Source: JALORV01 sp963712485 (lineage in GTDB: Bacteria > Pseudomonadota > Gammaproteobacteria > Burkholderiales > Burkholderiaceae_F). From it: 64,000 bases of DNA. The stretch spans positions 1 to 64,000 of the forward strand of contig CAVQID010000018.1 in assembly GCA_963712485.1 (NCBI GenBank). The letters run 5' to 3'. How positions within the stretch are numbered: position 1 is the stretch's first letter; the number at the start of each line of letters is the position of its first letter. The translations under genes were made by a program, and so were the position numbers. Positions 28,159 through 36,843 of the stretch are shown here, piece after piece. The notes beneath the pieces are model-generated. The model was not told the DNA's origin. It saw only the letters and a program-made list of their open reading frames with translations, and ran no database searches.

Positions 28159-29801
28159 CATGGGCATATCCGCCACTGCGCGACAGGGGCCACTGCGTTA
28201 ACGTCGCGCGCAGGCGGCACGCCCGTACGCTCGTCGCCTTGACCGTTGCAGGCTGTATGCATTCGGCGCTCGCGCAAACGCTGCCGTCGGGTGCGGGCTA
28301 TCAGATCGGCGACGGTGCTGTCCCGATCGATGCGCCACGGCGCGGCGTGCAGGGTTGGGCCACCGAAGTCAGCGTCACGACGCAGGCGACGCTGACCAAC
28401 AACGCCAACTATGGCGACTCCAACGTTCGCCAGGGCGATCTCATACTGGAGTTCATTCCGGCGTTGAGCTTCAACCGCGAGGGTGGGCGGTTGCGCGTCA
28501 ACGGATTCGTTGCGTTGGACTTCGTTGGCTACGTGGACGGCACGCAGGTGAGCAGTATTCTTCCGCGGGCGGACATTCTCGCCAACCTCGAGGCGATCGA
28601 AAATTTGTTCTTTGTCGATGCCTCGATATTCGCGGGGCAGTCGGTGGTGAACCCGTATCTGCCGACTTCCGCGTCCGGGACCAACAATCTCTACACTTCA
28701 ACACAGGCGCGAGTGGCGCCGTACTTCAGGGGCAACTTCGGCACTTACACAACCTGGCAGGTGCGCAGCGACAACACCTTTACGTGGACTTCGCAGCCGG
28801 ACGATCCCATTGGCAATGCGTACTACGTACGGAACCTGGCCGAAGTCATCCGTGCGCCGACTCCCTTGGGGTGGTCGGTACGCCTGACCAACGAAATCAC
28901 CCGTATCGACGAGCAGGTTCAGCCTGACCAGACCCTGAACACCGGAATCGGGACACTCGACTACGCCTTCACGCCACAGCTGACGCTTGGCCTGCGCGCA
29001 GGTTATGAGACATCGACCTACACGGCGGAGGAAGTCTCGGGCCCGATATACGGTGGCAGCATTTCCTGGCGGCCGACGCCGCTGTCCAGTCTCGTCGGGT
29101 TTTGGGACCAGCGCTTCTACGGCCCGAGCTATTCGTTCCAGGCTGTCCCACCGACAGCGTCGCGTCGCGTCCTCGCTATCTGCGTATCGCACGCTGTCCA
29201 CCTATCCTCAAGTATTGCTGCAGATCCCCGCGACCAACAGTGTCAGTGGACTGCTCAACGCCATCCTTGTCGCGCGCTTTCCGGATCCAATCGAACGTGC
29301 CCAGGCGGTCCAGGATCTTGTGACGCGCCAGGCGCTGCCACAGGCGCTCCCGGCGGGAACTTACATCTACAACCAGAGCGCGAATATCCTGACGGGCGGC
29401 AACGTGAACTGGGCGCTCATCGGCGTCCGCAACACGCTCGGCTTCAACCTCTTCTACCTCAAGACCGAGTACCTGCCGGATGCGCGCATACCGCCAAGCT
29501 TCCTGGCCTTCAACAACAATATTCAGCAAGGCGGCGGCATCACCTTGAGCCATCTGTTGTCGCCGGTGTTGAGTCTCAACGGAACATTGAGCACACAATT
29601 GACACGAGGATTTGACCAGACCGCAAGGATTGAAGACCCGTGAGAACCTCGGCCAGCCTGCAGGCCAATTGGCGGCTGAGCCCGCGCAGCACGTTCTTTG
29701 TCGGAACGCGTTACCAGTTCCAGACTTCGGCGAACGTCGCATTCCTCGGCTCCGAGGCGAGCGAGTTCGCCGTCTTCTGTGGGCTGTTCCACCGTCTGTA
29801 G
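28159..29801 (+). CDS. PEP-CTERM system outer-membrane beta-barrel protein, frameshifted
   Basis: About 545 residues. A signal peptide (ARTLVALTVAGCMHSALAQ) is followed by a barrel rich in alternating aromatic strands (GWATEVSVTTQATLTNNANY, LDYAFTPQLTLGLRAGYE, NWALIGVRNTLGFNLFYL) and ending STFFVGTRYQFQTS...FCGLFHRL. Frame changes occur near 28195, 29160 and 29640. The start is uncertain; ATG 28159 needs the first shift. It is the family next to the TIGR03015-type ATPase in XrtA loci and probably forms the outer-membrane porin for the glycan. The stop lies 5 nt before the ATPase start. Confidence 0.85.
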
Positions 29802-29806
29802 GCCCT

Positions 29807-30925
29807 ATGTACGAAGACTTCTACGGCCTTTCCGGCAAGCCATTCCAACTCAGCCCGGACCCAGCCTTCTATTTCGGAAGCAAGGGGCACACGAGCGCCT
29901 TTGCCTACCTGAAGTACGGCGTCTACCAGAGCGAAGGCTTCCTCGTCATCACGGGGGAGGTCGGCGCCGGCAAGACGACGCTGGTACGCGCGCTGCTCGA
30001 GGAGCTTGACGCGAAGGCCATTGTCGCGGCGCAGATCGTCAGCACGCAGCTGGAGGCCGACGACCTGCTGCGTTCCGTTGCCACGGCGTTCGGAATCCGC
30101 GTGCCGCAGGACGACAAGGCAAACCTGCTGGCGGCGATCGAGGCGTTCCTGCTGATGCTGTTTCAGCAGAACAAGCGCGCGCTGCTGGTGGTTGACGAGG
30201 CGCAGAACCTCACTGCAGGCTCCATCGAGGAGCTGCGGATGTTGTCGAACTTCCAGTGTGGCGATCAGGCGCTGCTGCAGAGCTTTCTGATCGGCCAGCC
30301 GGAACTGCGCAATCTGCTGCGTTCAGCGGCGATGGAGCAGTTTCGCCAGCGGGTGATTGCGTCGTATCACCTCGGGCCGCTGGACGAGGCGGAGACGCGC
30401 GGCTATATCGAGCACCGGCTGCAACGCGTCGCCTGGAAGGGCGACCCGGAATTCGATTCTTCCGCCGTTCATGCGATCTATGTGGCCAGCGGGGGCATAC
30501 CCCGCCGTATCAATGCGCTCTGCAATCGCTTGATGCTTGCCGGCTTTCTTGCCGGCCAGCACAAGTTCTCCGCTGACGAGGTGAATTCCGTAGCCGCCGA
30601 GATCACCGGTGAGATCGGCCCGCAGGCGGTTGCAACGCCATTGCGAGAACCGCTGACGGCGCAAACCGAGCGTCACCCGGACCTTATCGGCAACGTACGC
30701 CGGCTGCTGAGCATGGCGGACCGGGTTGACCGCCTTGAGAAGGACGTCAACGAGGTCCTGAAATTGCTGCGAATTTGGTCGAGCCCGAGCGGTCGTTACC
30801 GGAAGAAGATTCGGCGCGGCCGGATCCGACAAGGCGGCGGCGCAAGTCGCCCTCGACGGCCCCATGACGACACCCGCTGTCACCGACCGCCCGGCAGGAG
30901 TTCGCACGCCGCAGGTAAGTGCTGA
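29807..30925 (+). CDS. XrtA-associated AAA+ ATPase (ExeA-like)
   Basis: About 350-370 residues. MYEDFYGLSGKPFQLSPDP opens the ExeA/TIGR03015-type fold. Walker A GEVGAGKTTLVRALL, Walker B LLVVDEAQNL and sensor regions are present, with GGIPRRINALCNRLMLAGF near the C-terminal lid. The tail after residue about 322 is probably shifted: removing one base near 30770 gives an acidic-proline tail LVEPERSLPEEDSARPD ending at TGA 30864-30866. Its role, by family, is energising or assembling the export complex together with the outer-membrane barrel. Confidence 0.88.
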   Translation: MYEDFYGLSGKPFQLSPDPAFYFGSKGHTSAFAYLKYGVYQSEGFLVITGEVGAGKTTLVRALLEELDAKAIVAAQIVSTQLEADDLLRSVATAFGIRVPQDDKANLLAAIEAFLLMLFQQNKRALLVVDEAQNLTAGSIEELRMLSNFQCGDQALLQSFLIGQPELRNLLRSAAMEQFRQRVIASYHLGPLDEAETRGYIEHRLQRVAWKGDPEFDSSAVHAIYVASGGIPRRINALCNRLMLAGFLAGQHKFSADEVNSVAAEITGEIGPQAVATPLREPLTAQTERHPDLIGNVRRLLSMADRVDRLEKDVNEVLKLLRIWSSPSGRYRKKIRRGRIRQGGGASRPRRPHDDTRCHRPPGRSSHAAGKC

Positions 30926-31261
30926 GCAGGCGGTGCATCACATGACAGCGCGCCCGATCGCGCTCGAGGGAAATCGTGCGCTCGCCGTACGAGTGGCATC
31001 GTTAACGCTCTCACGGTCGACGTTGAGGATTACTTCGAGGTCTCGGCGCTCGCGCCGCACATCGAGTACCAGCCGGAGCTCATCGACAAAGTCCGACGCC
31101 TTATCGACATCGCTGGTCGAGGCGACCGGTCAAAACAGGAAATTGGCGAACTGTCTCGTCTCCTGCGTTTTATCGAAAAGTCGGAAGGGGCGCTGCCGGT
31201 TGAGGACCTCGACAGATCGCTCGGGAGAAGGGTATTCAAGAACAGCACTGTCATCGCATGA
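30926..31261 (+). pseudogene. Polysaccharide deacetylase N-terminal remnant
   Basis: One frame reads VNALTVDVEDYFEVSALAPH and IE, closely matching NAMSVDVEDYFQVSALAPHI of the intact deacetylase at 33662. It then diverges into YQPELIDKVRRLIDIAGRGD and a short unrelated tail ending TGA at 31259-31261. The rest of the deacetylase domain is absent. Either the gene was truncated when wecB and the next glycosyltransferase were inserted, or this is a leftover of a duplication. The stop overlaps the wecB start. Confidence 0.6.
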
Positions 31262-32427
31262 CGGCGATTGGACCCATCGTCTGCGTTGTAGGGGCCCGGC
31301 CGAATTTCATGAAGATGGCTCCGTTGCTGCGCGCGCTGCGCTCCCGAGCTGATGTCCCGGCCGCAGTGCTGGTACACACCGGTCAGCACTACGACGTGAG
31401 CTTGAAGGAGCAGGTTTTTGAAGATCTCGGATTGCAGCAACCTGACGTTGATTTGCATGTTGGGTCCGGATCGCATGCAGTCCAGACTGCCGAGATCATG
31501 AAGTCGTTCGAACCCGTTCTGGAACGCCTATGCCCCTCTTGTGTGATCGTGGTAGGCGATGTGAATTCCACACTAGCCTGCAGCCTCGTAGCGGCAAAGC
31601 GCAGCGTGCCTGTAGCCCACGTGGAAGCGGGCCTACGCAGTTTCGATCGGGCGATGCCGGAGGAGATAAACAGGGTTCTGACCGATCAGATCGCAGACCT
31701 TCTCTATACGACCGAGTCTGGCGCGCGCAATAACTTGTTACGGGAGGGGATCGCGGAAGAGCGGATTCACTTTGTCGGAAATCTGATGATCGACTCGCTT
31801 CGGGCGGCGTTGCCCTTGGCGAAGCTGCCGGATGCCATTTGCATGGAGAAGTTCGCTTTATTGACGTTGCATCGCCCATCGAATGTTGACGCCCCGGACT
31901 CGCTCGGACATGTATTGACACTGATCGGCAACGTTGCCGATCGTCTGCCGGTCATTTGGCCAATGCATCCGCGCACGCGCAACAACATCGATAAATTCGG
32001 CCTGACCGTGCCCGATGACTCGCATCATCCGATCCTTATACTTCCGCCTCAAGGGTATCTCGCGATGGTCGCGCTTATGCGACAAGCGACGGTCGCCTTG
32101 ACGGATTCGGGCGGCGTGCAGGAGGAGACAACTGCGCTCGGTGTCCCGTGCCTGACTCTGCGGACCAACACGGAGCGTCCGATTACTGTCGACGAAGGGA
32201 CAAACACCTTAGTCGGTGTGGATCGCGGCAAGCTCCTTTCCGAGCTGGACAAGATCATAGGGACCGGCGGAAAGCGAGGCCGCATTCCGGAGTACTGGGA
32301 CGGATTCGCTGCCGAAAGGATTGCTGCGCATCTAGCTGCGTGGCTTCGCCGGCGGTATGTCGATAATCCCCGGAGTGCTGAGCTAGCGACGTTTACAGGA
32401 CATGAAGGACTGTCGGGCCTGCAATGA
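31258..32427 (+). CDS. wecB: UDP-N-acetylglucosamine 2-epimerase (non-hydrolysing)
   Basis: 389 residues, intact. VCVVGARPNFMKMAPLLRAL is the conserved opening. VLVHTGQHYDVSL, VVGDVNSTLACSL, HVEAGLRSFDRAMPEEINRV, LTLHRPSNVD and LTDSGGVQEETTALGVPCLT cover the UDP-binding and catalytic regions. It interconverts UDP-GlcNAc and UDP-ManNAc in the cytosol. With the UDP-sugar dehydrogenase upstream it could give UDP-ManNAcA, an acidic unit of the polymer. Codon use looks somewhat less GC-rich than neighbours. The start overlaps the deacetylase remnant, and the stop overlaps the next start (ATGA). Confidence 0.95.
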   Translation: MTAIGPIVCVVGARPNFMKMAPLLRALRSRADVPAAVLVHTGQHYDVSLKEQVFEDLGLQQPDVDLHVGSGSHAVQTAEIMKSFEPVLERLCPSCVIVVGDVNSTLACSLVAAKRSVPVAHVEAGLRSFDRAMPEEINRVLTDQIADLLYTTESGARNNLLREGIAEERIHFVGNLMIDSLRAALPLAKLPDAICMEKFALLTLHRPSNVDAPDSLGHVLTLIGNVADRLPVIWPMHPRTRNNIDKFGLTVPDDSHHPILILPPQGYLAMVALMRQATVALTDSGGVQEETTALGVPCLTLRTNTERPITVDEGTNTLVGVDRGKLLSELDKIIGTGGKRGRIPEYWDGFAAERIAAHLAAWLRRRYVDNPRSAELATFTGHEGLSGLQ

Positions 32428-33662
32428 AGATCCTGCACATCCTTGATCACTCATTGCCATTGCACAGTGGCTATACATTCAGGACTGCCAGCATTCTGCG
32501 TGAACAACGGGCCCTTGGCTGGGACACAGTGCACCTCACGACGCAGCGCCAGGGCCCAGTTGCCGGGGAGGTTGAGGAGGCGGACGGCTGGGTCTTCCAT
32601 CGAACCCGCGCCGAGCGAGGTGCCTGGTCGGGCGTCCCGCTCTTTGGGGGGTATTTGCAGGAGATGAAGTGCACCCGGAACCGGCTGATGGAACTGGCGG
32701 CGCAGCACAGGCCGGATGTCCTGCATGCGCATTCGCCGGTATTGAATGCGCTACCGGCCATTTCCGTCGGCAGGCAACTTGGCATTCCTGTGGTCTATGA
32801 GATCCGTGCCTTCTGGGAGGACGCCGCGGTCGATCATGGCACGACCTCTGAGGGGAGCCCACGGTATCGGGCAACACGTGCTCTTGAGACCTATGCGATT
32901 CGAAACACGCAAGCCGTTGCGGTGATCTGTGAAGGACTGAGGGGCGATATCGAGGGTCGCGGGATTGATCCAGGGCGCATTGTGGTCATCCCAAACGGCG
33001 TTGATGCCGACAGGTTTCCCTTCGACGGGCCACCAGATGATGAACTCCGTCACCGTCTTGGACTCGATGGCGCAACGGTTCTCGGGTTCATGGGTTCTTT
33101 CTACGCCTACGAAGGACTCGATCTGTTGTTGCGAGCCTTGGCCGAGTTACGTCCTGCGCATCCCCGCCTTCGTGTTCTGCTGGCCGGAGGAGGACCGGAA
33201 GAGGGTGAGTTGAAACGACTGGCGAACGAATTGGGGGTCAGCGACGCGGTCCGCTTCACCGGGCGAATCGACCATTCGGAAATCGTCCGGTACTACTCTC
33301 TCGTTGATCTGCTGGTAGTCCCTCGGCGAGCCATGCGATTGACGGACTTGGTAACTCCGTTGAAACCGCTGGAGGCCATGGCTCTGGGGCGCATTGTGGT
33401 GGCGTCAGATGTCGGCGGGCACAGGGAACTGATCTCAGAGGGATCAACCGGCTATTTGTTCCATGCCGGCGATGTCGGGGCGCTGAGCGCTGTCCTCGGA
33501 CGCGCACTCTCCGAGCGCAGCAAATGGGCAGAAATGCGAGCCAACGCTCGTCGCTTCATCGAGCGAGAGCGGAGTTGGAGGGGAATCGTTGCTGGCTATG
33601 CGCCAGTCTACGGCCGGATTACTTCGCGCTCCGCCGCGACATCTTGGCGACGCGCAGCCTGA
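32424..33662 (+). CDS. XrtA-type GT4 glycosyltransferase
   Basis: 412 residues, intact. The N-terminal domain starts KILHILDHSLPLHSGYTFRT, typical of the exosortase A-associated glycosyltransferase I recall as TIGR04063. The GT-B C-terminal domain has IPNGVDADRFPF, LGFMGSFYAYEGLDLLL, VLLAGGGPEEGELKRLA and the donor-site motif PLKPLEAMALGRIVVASDVG. It adds one sugar to the lipid-linked repeat unit at the cytosolic face. It starts with ATGA overlap to wecB and ends in TGATG overlap with the deacetylase. Confidence 0.92.
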   Translation: MKILHILDHSLPLHSGYTFRTASILREQRALGWDTVHLTTQRQGPVAGEVEEADGWVFHRTRAERGAWSGVPLFGGYLQEMKCTRNRLMELAAQHRPDVLHAHSPVLNALPAISVGRQLGIPVVYEIRAFWEDAAVDHGTTSEGSPRYRATRALETYAIRNTQAVAVICEGLRGDIEGRGIDPGRIVVIPNGVDADRFPFDGPPDDELRHRLGLDGATVLGFMGSFYAYEGLDLLLRALAELRPAHPRLRVLLAGGGPEEGELKRLANELGVSDAVRFTGRIDHSEIVRYYSLVDLLVVPRRAMRLTDLVTPLKPLEAMALGRIVVASDVGGHRELISEGSTGYLFHAGDVGALSAVLGRALSERSKWAEMRANARRFIERERSWRGIVAGYAPVYGRITSRSAATSWRRAA

Positions 33663-34543
33663 TGCAGACTGTGGCCGATCGAACCGGCGAGGGCACGCGA
33701 CGTGGCGTGATCGCTGCCAATGCGATGTCAGTCGATGTTGAAGACTATTTCCAGGTCTCTGCGCTCGCTCCGCACATCGAGCGCCGGACCTGGGATGCGA
33801 TGGAATGTCGTGTCGAACGGAACATCGATTGCCTGCTCGCACTGTTCGATTCACGCGGAGCCAAGGCAACATTTTTCACCCTCAGCTGGATAGCGGAGCG
33901 TTACCCGGCGATGGTACGAAGAGTCGTGGAGCAGGGGCACGAACTGGCAAGTCACGGCCAGTCGCATCTGCGCGCCAACGAACAGTCACGCGCCGATTTC
34001 CGCTCGGATGTCGAGGGCGCCCGCAAGCTGCTCGAGGACATTGCCGCAGTCGCGGTGAAGGGCTACCGCGCACCGAGCTTCTCGATCGGACGCGCCAACC
34101 TTTGGGCGTTCGATTGCCTGGCCGAGGCCGGGTATGCGTACAGTTCCAGCGTCTATCCGGTGCGTCACGACCACTACGGTATGCCGGAAGCGCCGCGGTT
34201 TGCTTTCCGAACGCACAATGGTCTGCTCGAATTGCCGATCACGACGACCCGGCTGTTCGCCCGCAACTTTCCTGCCGGTGGGGGCGGCTTCTTCCGCCTG
34301 TTGCCTTACCGGGCTTCACGCTGGGCGATCGAGCGGGTGAATCGGGTCGACCGACAGCCGGCGATCTTCTACTTTCACCCGTGGGAGATCGATCCGCAGC
34401 AGCCGCGGATCAATGGCCTGAGTGCGAAGACCCGTTTCCGCCACTACCTCAATCTCCACCGTACCGAGGCGCGCCTGAGCCGGCTTCTGGCTGATTTCCG
34501 CTGGGATCGCATCGATCGCGTGTTCGAGATCGGCCCGGCGTGA
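33662..34543 (+). CDS. XrtA-type polysaccharide deacetylase (DUF3473)
   Basis: 293 residues, intact. NAMSVDVEDYFQVSALAPHI has the conserved opening with the metal aspartate. ATFFTLSWIAERYPAMVRRV and HELASHGQSHLRANEQS carry the HxxxH metal motif (SHGQSH). Then KGYRAPSFSIGRANLW and the DUF3473 tail (FPAGGGGFFRLLPYRASRWA, FYFHPWEIDPQQPRI) follow. It removes N- or O-acetyl groups from the glycan. I chose ATG 33662, which overlaps the preceding stop; the longer start would lie inside the upstream gene. Confidence 0.92.
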   Translation: MQTVADRTGEGTRRGVIAANAMSVDVEDYFQVSALAPHIERRTWDAMECRVERNIDCLLALFDSRGAKATFFTLSWIAERYPAMVRRVVEQGHELASHGQSHLRANEQSRADFRSDVEGARKLLEDIAAVAVKGYRAPSFSIGRANLWAFDCLAEAGYAYSSSVYPVRHDHYGMPEAPRFAFRTHNGLLELPITTTRLFARNFPAGGGGFFRLLPYRASRWAIERVNRVDRQPAIFYFHPWEIDPQQPRINGLSAKTRFRHYLNLHRTEARLSRLLADFRWDRIDRVFEIGPA

Positions 34544-35604
34544 ATCCGCTGGATGTCCCCGTCGACGCACAGTCAGCGCTTTCGGTGCGTCCGTATCGAG
34601 ACGACGACCGAGAAGCGTGGTCAGTCTTCGTAGCGGCATGCCCTGACGCCACGTTCTTCCATCGCATCGAGTGGCGCGAACTGATGGAAGACGTCTTCCG
34701 TCACCGAACGCACTACTTGGTGGCAGAGCGGGGCCGGGCGCTTGTCGGCGTGCTGCCGCTCGCCAGAGTGAAAAGCTGGCTCTTCGGTGACGCGCTTGTT
34801 TCGCTTCCGTTCGCAGTCTATGGCGGAGCCGCCGTCACGGACGAGACCGCGCGCCATGCCCTTCATCAGGCCGCTGTCGATCTTGCACGCGGCCTTGGCG
34901 TGCAGCACCTTGAGCTGCGCAATCGACATGCCGCCGAGCCGGAGTGGCCGCGGCAGAACCTGTACGTGACGTTCCGCAAGCTGCTGCAGCCAGACGTGGA
35001 GGCGAATCTGCTCGCGATCCCGCGCAAGCAGCGCGCGATGGTCCGCAAGGGTATTGATCGCGGTCTGGTGAGCGAGATCGACAAACAGGTCGGTCGCTTC
35101 TTCGAGCTATATGCCGACAACCAGCAGCGCCACGGCACGCCGCCGCATCCGCGCCGTTACTTCGAGGCACTACGCGCGGCGTTCGGCAAGGACTGTGAAA
35201 TCCTGACGGTAATCGATCCAGCCGGCGTTCCCGTGTCCTCCGTGCTGTCGTTCTATTTTCGCGATGAGGTGCTGCCGTATTACGCCGGGGACGATCCGCG
35301 CGCCCGGGCGCTCGCGGCCAACGACTTCAAGTACTGGGAGTTGATGCGCCGGGCGGTGGAGCGCGGACTCAAGGTTTTCGACTATGGCCGTTCCAAGCTT
35401 GACACGGGATCGTTCGCCTTCAAGAAGAACTGGGGGTTCGAGCCGCAGACGCTAAGTTACGAATACTGTCTGCTGAAGCGAGCAGGCATTCCGCAGAACA
35501 ATCCGTCGAATCCGAAGTACCGAGCGTTCATCGAGGTGTGGCGCAGGCTGCCGGGGCCGGTAGCCAAGGCGATCGGACCCTCGATTGTGCGCAACCTGGG
35601 CTGA
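34540..35604 (+). CDS. XrtA-associated FemAB-like GNAT protein
   Basis: 354 residues, intact. GTG 34540 overlaps the upstream stop. Two GNAT-like halves: FFHRIEWRELMEDVFRHRTH, GRALVGVLPLARVKSWLFGD, then RKQRAMVRKGIDRGL, FFELYADNQQRHGTPPHPRR, DFKYWELMRRAVERGLKVFD and YGRSKLDTGSFAFKKNWG. FemAB enzymes use aminoacyl-tRNA to add amino acids to peptidoglycan. In XrtA loci (TIGR03019 as I recall it) the role is thought to be modification of the exopolysaccharide or its carrier, without proof. The stop is 8 nt before the next gene. Confidence 0.9.
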   Translation: MNPLDVPVDAQSALSVRPYRDDDREAWSVFVAACPDATFFHRIEWRELMEDVFRHRTHYLVAERGRALVGVLPLARVKSWLFGDALVSLPFAVYGGAAVTDETARHALHQAAVDLARGLGVQHLELRNRHAAEPEWPRQNLYVTFRKLLQPDVEANLLAIPRKQRAMVRKGIDRGLVSEIDKQVGRFFELYADNQQRHGTPPHPRRYFEALRAAFGKDCEILTVIDPAGVPVSSVLSFYFRDEVLPYYAGDDPRARALAANDFKYWELMRRAVERGLKVFDYGRSKLDTGSFAFKKNWGFEPQTLSYEYCLLKRAGIPQNNPSNPKYRAFIEVWRRLPGPVAKAIGPSIVRNLG

Positions 35605-35612
35605 CACAGACG

Positions 35613-36836
35613 ATGGAGCCGCTGCTTTATCTGGTTCACCGGATACCGTTTCCGCCGAACAAGGGCGACAAGATTCGCTCGTACCATCTGCTGCGTCACC
35701 TGGCCCGGCGGTATGCAGTTCATCTAGGCACGTTTGTTGACGTGCCCGGCGACAGGGTGCACATAGCCCAACTCGAGTCGCTGTGCGCGGCGCACCATGT
35801 CGAAACGCTCGATCCCCGTCTGGCGCGTCTGCGCAGCATGTCGGGATTCTTCACAGGAGAGGCGCTGACGTTAGCGTACTACCGCAGCAAGACTATGCAG
35901 CAATGGGTGCGAAGGGTCGTACAACAACTGTCGATACGCAAGGCTGTGGTCTTTTCTGGCGCAATGGCTCAGTATGTGGAGGACCTTGATCTTCGTGTTG
36001 TTTTGGACTTTGTTGACGTCGATTCGGCGAAATGGAGTGAATACGCGAATCGTCGCAGTTGGCCGACTTCGCTGGTGTATCGGCGGGAAGGCAGACGGCT
36101 GCTTTCCTTCGAACGCAGGGCGGCTTCTGCGAGCTCAGCCAGTGTGTTCGTGACGCGTGCCGAAGGCGATCTTTTTGAGCGACTGGCGCCCGAGTGCCGT
36201 GGGCGAACCGCTGTCGTTGAGATGGGTGTCAACACCGACTACTTCGCGCCGCATCCCGAGCGCAGTTCACCATTTCAGCCGGATGAGTTGCCGATAGTAT
36301 TTTGCGGCGCGATGGACTACTGGCCAAACATTGATGCGGCGACCTGGTTTGCCATGGAAGTGATGCCACTCATCGCGCAGGCTAAAGCAACGGCACGCTT
36401 CTATATCGTTGGAATGAATCCGTCGCCCGCGGTCACCGCACTCGCTTCCCGGCCTGGAATAGTTGTCACTGGCACGGTCCCCGACATACGTCCGTACATC
36501 CAGCATGCGGCGGCGGTCGTGGCGCCATTGCGCGTAGCGCGAGGTGTCCAGAGCAAAGTCTTGGAGGCCATGGCCATGGGGCGGCCCGTTGTGGTGTCGT
36601 CGGCCGCACGACAAGGATTGCGGGGTGTGCCGGGTAAGGAGTACATGGTTGCGGCTTCCGCCGAAGAGTTTTCGTCCACCGTGCTTGCGCTGTTAAGAAC
36701 TGAGGCTGCGTCCGAGATGGGGCGGCGGGCACGGTCGCGAATTCTGTCCGATTATGTCTGGGAGAGGAATCTCTCGGCGTTCGACGAATTGCTTGACGGT
36801 CGGGCTCCCCAGCTTCCCGCCAGCCACGTCCATTGA
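35613..36836 (+). CDS. XrtA-type glycosyltransferase (TIGR03087-like)
   Basis: 407 residues, intact. PLLYLVHRIPFPPNKGDKIR is the family signature, with SYHLLRHLARRYAVHLGTFV. The C-terminal half has VVEMGVNTDYFAPHPERSSP, IVFCGAMDYWPNIDAATWFA, PYIQHAAAVVAPLRVARGVQ and SKVLEAMAMGRPVVVSSAAR, a GT-B donor site. Donor sugar unknown. A homologue of the same family lies on the other strand at 49001-50215. It sits 7 nt before xrtA. Confidence 0.92.
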   Translation: MEPLLYLVHRIPFPPNKGDKIRSYHLLRHLARRYAVHLGTFVDVPGDRVHIAQLESLCAAHHVETLDPRLARLRSMSGFFTGEALTLAYYRSKTMQQWVRRVVQQLSIRKAVVFSGAMAQYVEDLDLRVVLDFVDVDSAKWSEYANRRSWPTSLVYRREGRRLLSFERRAASASSASVFVTRAEGDLFERLAPECRGRTAVVEMGVNTDYFAPHPERSSPFQPDELPIVFCGAMDYWPNIDAATWFAMEVMPLIAQAKATARFYIVGMNPSPAVTALASRPGIVVTGTVPDIRPYIQHAAAVVAPLRVARGVQSKVLEAMAMGRPVVVSSAARQGLRGVPGKEYMVAASAEEFSSTVLALLRTEAASEMGRRARSRILSDYVWERNLSAFDELLDGRAPQLPASHVH

Positions 36837-36843
36837 ACCCCCA

